The translations under genes and the position numbers were made by a program. Under the pieces are notes generated by a model. The model was not told where the DNA came from and searched no databases. It was given only the letters and a program-made list of their open reading frames with translations. A stretch of 30,248 nucleotides of DNA, taken from assembly GCA_000333855.2 (NCBI GenBank), contig CM007348.1, positions 1 to 30,248 of the forward strand, in the 5' to 3' direction. Source of the DNA: Endotrypanum monterogeii (lineage: Eukaryota > Euglenozoa > Kinetoplastea > Trypanosomatida > Trypanosomatidae). Within the stretch, counting starts at the first letter, position 1. Every line of letters starts with the position of its first letter. Positions 27,726-30,248 of the stretch are shown here, piece by piece.

Positions 27726-29762
27726 ATGGGATCTGGTGCTTCTCGTCAACATTCTCGGAGGGGGGGTTCTTCTGCTCATGGACCCAGCCCACTGATGACT
27801 TCACTTGCTACTGAGAACATCTTGACCTCATGTGAGTACTGCGACAGCGTAGTGAAAAATGGAAATAATGCCTCTACAGGCGAATTAGTGAGGAGATCGG
27901 GGAGTCAGGACATGAATCGCTGGTGCACGGAAAGTAAATCAGATGAGATGCCGATTGACCTGCCGCAGATGGGAAGCATACAAGATGACTTAACGTTGTC
28001 CAATGAGCAGGATTTCCACGATACGTTAGTGAGGGTTGCTCAACAACTACGGGATCGTCAGCGCGATGCCAATGCGACTATTTCGAAGGCGGAGATGGAG
28101 GGCCTAGTGCTGCTTACGCGCGAACTGGAAAATCTCAAGCAGATGATGAGGCGCTCGCAGTTTACGGTGGAAGGAACATGGAGTATTCTAGAAAAAGAGG
28201 GGATGTTGGACCCTTTCGGTCAGCAGCTGTACGATGAGTTGCTTACCCGAAATCCACGGCTTCGAGTTCACTTCTACGGCGTTGACCTCGAGGAGCAGTC
28301 CAGGTCGCTTATGCGGATGATGGGTACGGCGGTGCATTTGTACGAAAAGCCACAAGTCACAGTGGAGATGTTTACCAAGGCTGGGGCACGTCACCGCGGA
28401 TACGGTGTGACCGGGGAGGTGTTCACCGAAATGAAAAATGCCTTCTTCAAGGTATTCCCCAAGTTCGTGGGTGCTGACGTTTTTCAAGCATCCGAGATGG
28501 AGTGGAAAAAATTCTGGAAACTTGTTTTGGATTTGCTTGAGCACGGAAGTGAAAGCGCCGAGGGTGAACGCTACGGTAGGATGTACGAAGAGCAGATGCT
28601 GAAAACAATGCAGGCGGACTTCAAGCTCATCACGGAGCGGCAACACGATCTAGAACCGCGCTTTCAGTTCATCGGTGTAATGTACACAAAGGCCATCGAA
28701 ATGCATGGTGACTTGTCGAAGTTCGAAGCCCTCGGCGATCTCCGCGCAAGCGTTAGAGTTTTTCAATCTTTTGTAGACATAATCAACAACATCCACGACA
28801 AAAGGCTGACAGAGGAGTATTTGCGTGAGCTTGGTGGACGCCACATTGCCTACAACGTAACGATGGAAAATTTCCGCTCCTTTACAGAACCATTTCTCTT
28901 CGCGTGCCGCCATTTTTTGCAGGAAGAGTGGAACGTCTCAGTTGAGTCACGCTTCTTGTGGCTGTTCGAGTACATGATAGAGGGCATGGGTGCTGGTATG
29001 GTGAGCGAAATCAACAGCATCGAGAACATGCGCGCTCCCAGCAGTAGTGTTGTCTTCGGGCTAGTCTTCACAGACATTGAGGCTAGTACGAGACTGTGGA
29101 GCAAGGACCCCACAGCGATGAGCCTAGCGGTGAAGAATCATCACGCCATCATTCGACGCCTTATTGCCGACTACGGTGCGTATGAGGTAAAGACGGTTGG
29201 CGACTCCTTTATCATTGCAACTAAAGATGTACTCGTGGCTGTAAAGCTGTCGTTATGTATCCAGCTGGAGCTAATGCGTATCGCACCGATTGCGCCAGGG
29301 TTTAGGATGGTCGAGGATACCGAAGGCCGCGGTGATCCAGAAGCATGGGATGACAGCACACTGCGCGTGCGGATCGGAGTGGAACACTGCACTGATGCCA
29401 CGGCTACGTATGACGCTGTCCACAGACGCTACGACTACTATGGGGGGAGCGTGAATCGGTGCGCCCGTATCGAATCCGCGGCGTGTGGGGGGCAAATCCT
29501 GATTTCCCGGGAGAGTTTTCAGCAGCTCAAGTCGATACCGGAGTTTCACGACGAGCCTTGCCCGTACATCTTCCGCGCTGTAAAGCTCGTCACTCCACCC
29601 CCAAAGCTCGATAACCGCGGCTTGGACCACTTTATAGGAGTAAGTGATGTCGGGATGGCTTCGTTCAAAGGCATTTCTGAACCAGTCCACCTCGTTTCGC
29701 TTGTTCCACGATGTCTGACGGGGCGGCAGTTTGTGAATAAGGTGGCGAAGGTCTCCCATTAA
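27726..29762 (+). CDS. Globin-coupled soluble adenylyl cyclase with two globin domains (HemAC-like)
   Basis: 678 residues, no transmembrane segment. It starts MGSGAS, an N-myristoylation consensus, with nearby Cys36 and Cys39 as possible palmitoylation sites. Globin domain 1 (about 146-275) contains HFYGVDLEEQ and the F-helix ARHRGYGV, with His223 as likely proximal heme ligand. A second globin-like domain (about 305-420) repeats this layout and has GRHIAYNV with His373. A class III cyclase domain follows (about 441-660): FTDIEAST (metal Asp450), KTVGDSF (Lys489 for adenine, metal Asp493), and YDYYGGSVNRCARIES (Asp570, Asn577, Arg581). All catalytic and adenine-selecting residues are present, so it should make cAMP. 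Leishmania HemAC is an O2-responsive enzyme of this kind. The first ATG after the acceptor is 27726. Sensing of O2 here is inferred from the fold and His residues. Confidence 0.93.
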   Translation: MGSGASRQHSRRGGSSAHGPSPLMTSLATENILTSCEYCDSVVKNGNNASTGELVRRSGSQDMNRWCTESKSDEMPIDLPQMGSIQDDLTLSNEQDFHDTLVRVAQQLRDRQRDANATISKAEMEGLVLLTRELENLKQMMRRSQFTVEGTWSILEKEGMLDPFGQQLYDELLTRNPRLRVHFYGVDLEEQSRSLMRMMGTAVHLYEKPQVTVEMFTKAGARHRGYGVTGEVFTEMKNAFFKVFPKFVGADVFQASEMEWKKFWKLVLDLLEHGSESAEGERYGRMYEEQMLKTMQADFKLITERQHDLEPRFQFIGVMYTKAIEMHGDLSKFEALGDLRASVRVFQSFVDIINNIHDKRLTEEYLRELGGRHIAYNVTMENFRSFTEPFLFACRHFLQEEWNVSVESRFLWLFEYMIEGMGAGMVSEINSIENMRAPSSSVVFGLVFTDIEASTRLWSKDPTAMSLAVKNHHAIIRRLIADYGAYEVKTVGDSFIIATKDVLVAVKLSLCIQLELMRIAPIAPGFRMVEDTEGRGDPEAWDDSTLRVRIGVEHCTDATATYDAVHRRYDYYGGSVNRCARIESAACGGQILISRESFQQLKSIPEFHDEPCPYIFRAVKLVTPPPKLDNRGLDHFIGVSDVGMASFKGISEPVHLVSLVPRCLTGRQFVNKVAKVSH

Positions 29763-30248
29763 TACAATGGGCTCACTTTTCTCGCTCTCCATTTCTTTTT
29801 TTTTTTCGCACTTCGCAATCTTTTTTTATATATTCGTATGAAAAAAAAAAGTGGCATTGTTTTTTTTTCCTCGCAGGACTGACGCGTAAAAGTTTACTGA
29901 GCGGTCTGCTTTCGTCCCGCTTGCGACGGGGCGCCACACTCCGGCGCGTTATCGCGATCCAGTGTCCACTATGCGGGAGGGGGGGGGCGAGCAACCGACT
30001 TACTTGCCAATACCGAGGCACCTCCTGTTGTCGCGGGGTGAGTAGCCCGTGGCATGGGGGGGGCAGTCGGATGGGAGTTGCAGCGATCTCTCTCTCCTCA
30101 TCTCAGGGGTCAATTTGTGGATGCCATCGAGTGCAGTGAACCTGTGACGGCAAGCAGGTTTGGACCGTTCATGTAATGGATGAGGCGCCATTGTGGGTGT
30201 GACGCATCTCTTTTAGCCTGTACTGCCTGCTGCGTGGGGAACGCCTGA
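29763..30248 (+). other. Spacer downstream of the cyclase, with G-runs
   Basis: 486 bases to the window edge. The first 100 bases are T-rich with A and T runs (3' UTR-like). From about 29880 the sequence is GC-richer and holds a run of nine G (29979-29987, preceded by GGGA) and one of eight G (30056-30063). No gene is seen. The next gene or the end of the unit lies outside the window. Confidence 0.6.

Overview
The window is the left end of a trypanosomatid (kinetoplastid) chromosome. It opens with telomeric AACCCT repeats. Every convincing protein gene lies on the + strand as a single intron-free open frame. Genes are separated by 0.4-3 kb of T-rich sequence carrying polypyrimidine tract + AG signals, the usual sites of spliced-leader trans-splicing in this group. 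This is the layout of one polycistronic transcription unit running away from the telomere. The presence of a dynein regulatory complex subunit, an ORC1/CDC6-type initiator and a cyclase with trypanosomatid-style motifs agrees with this. From memory, Leishmania has ORC1 and the globin-coupled adenylate cyclase HemAC close together at the start of chromosome 28, so the block is probably syntenic with that end. Base composition is more balanced than I would expect for Leishmania. A Leishmaniinae/Strigomonadinae-type relative is likely, but I cannot name the species.

Layout. 1-120: telomere, with canonical hexamers followed by variant hexamers. 121-3448: subtelomere without a convincing gene; the + strand is purine/A-rich out to about 2.2 kb and T-rich beyond, which may mark the start of the transcription unit. 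3449-5101: probable mitochondrial methyltransferase-fold protein. 5721-6122: small NTF2/SnoaL-like protein. 6672-7967: ORC1/CDC6. 8423-11173: PPR-like helical-repeat protein. 11916-13454: DRC2/CCDC65 of the axonemal nexin link. 14233-15690: FIST-domain protein. 16260-17834: possible PX-BAR (sorting nexin-like) protein. 18465-24656: a 2063-residue ankyrin + IQ + four-domain ion-channel-like protein. 24657-27725: an unusual 3 kb gap. 27726-29762: a soluble adenylyl cyclase with two tandem globin domains and a probable N-myristoylation signal. 29763-30248: downstream spacer with two long G-runs.

The genes share transcription rather than a pathway, as is normal for trypanosomatids: replication, mitochondrial function, flagellar motility and signalling are mixed. 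The most interesting part is the last 12 kb. There a divergent four-domain cation-channel-like protein with predicted calmodulin-binding IQ motifs sits next to a predicted gas/heme-sensing cAMP synthase. Whether the two work together is inference only.
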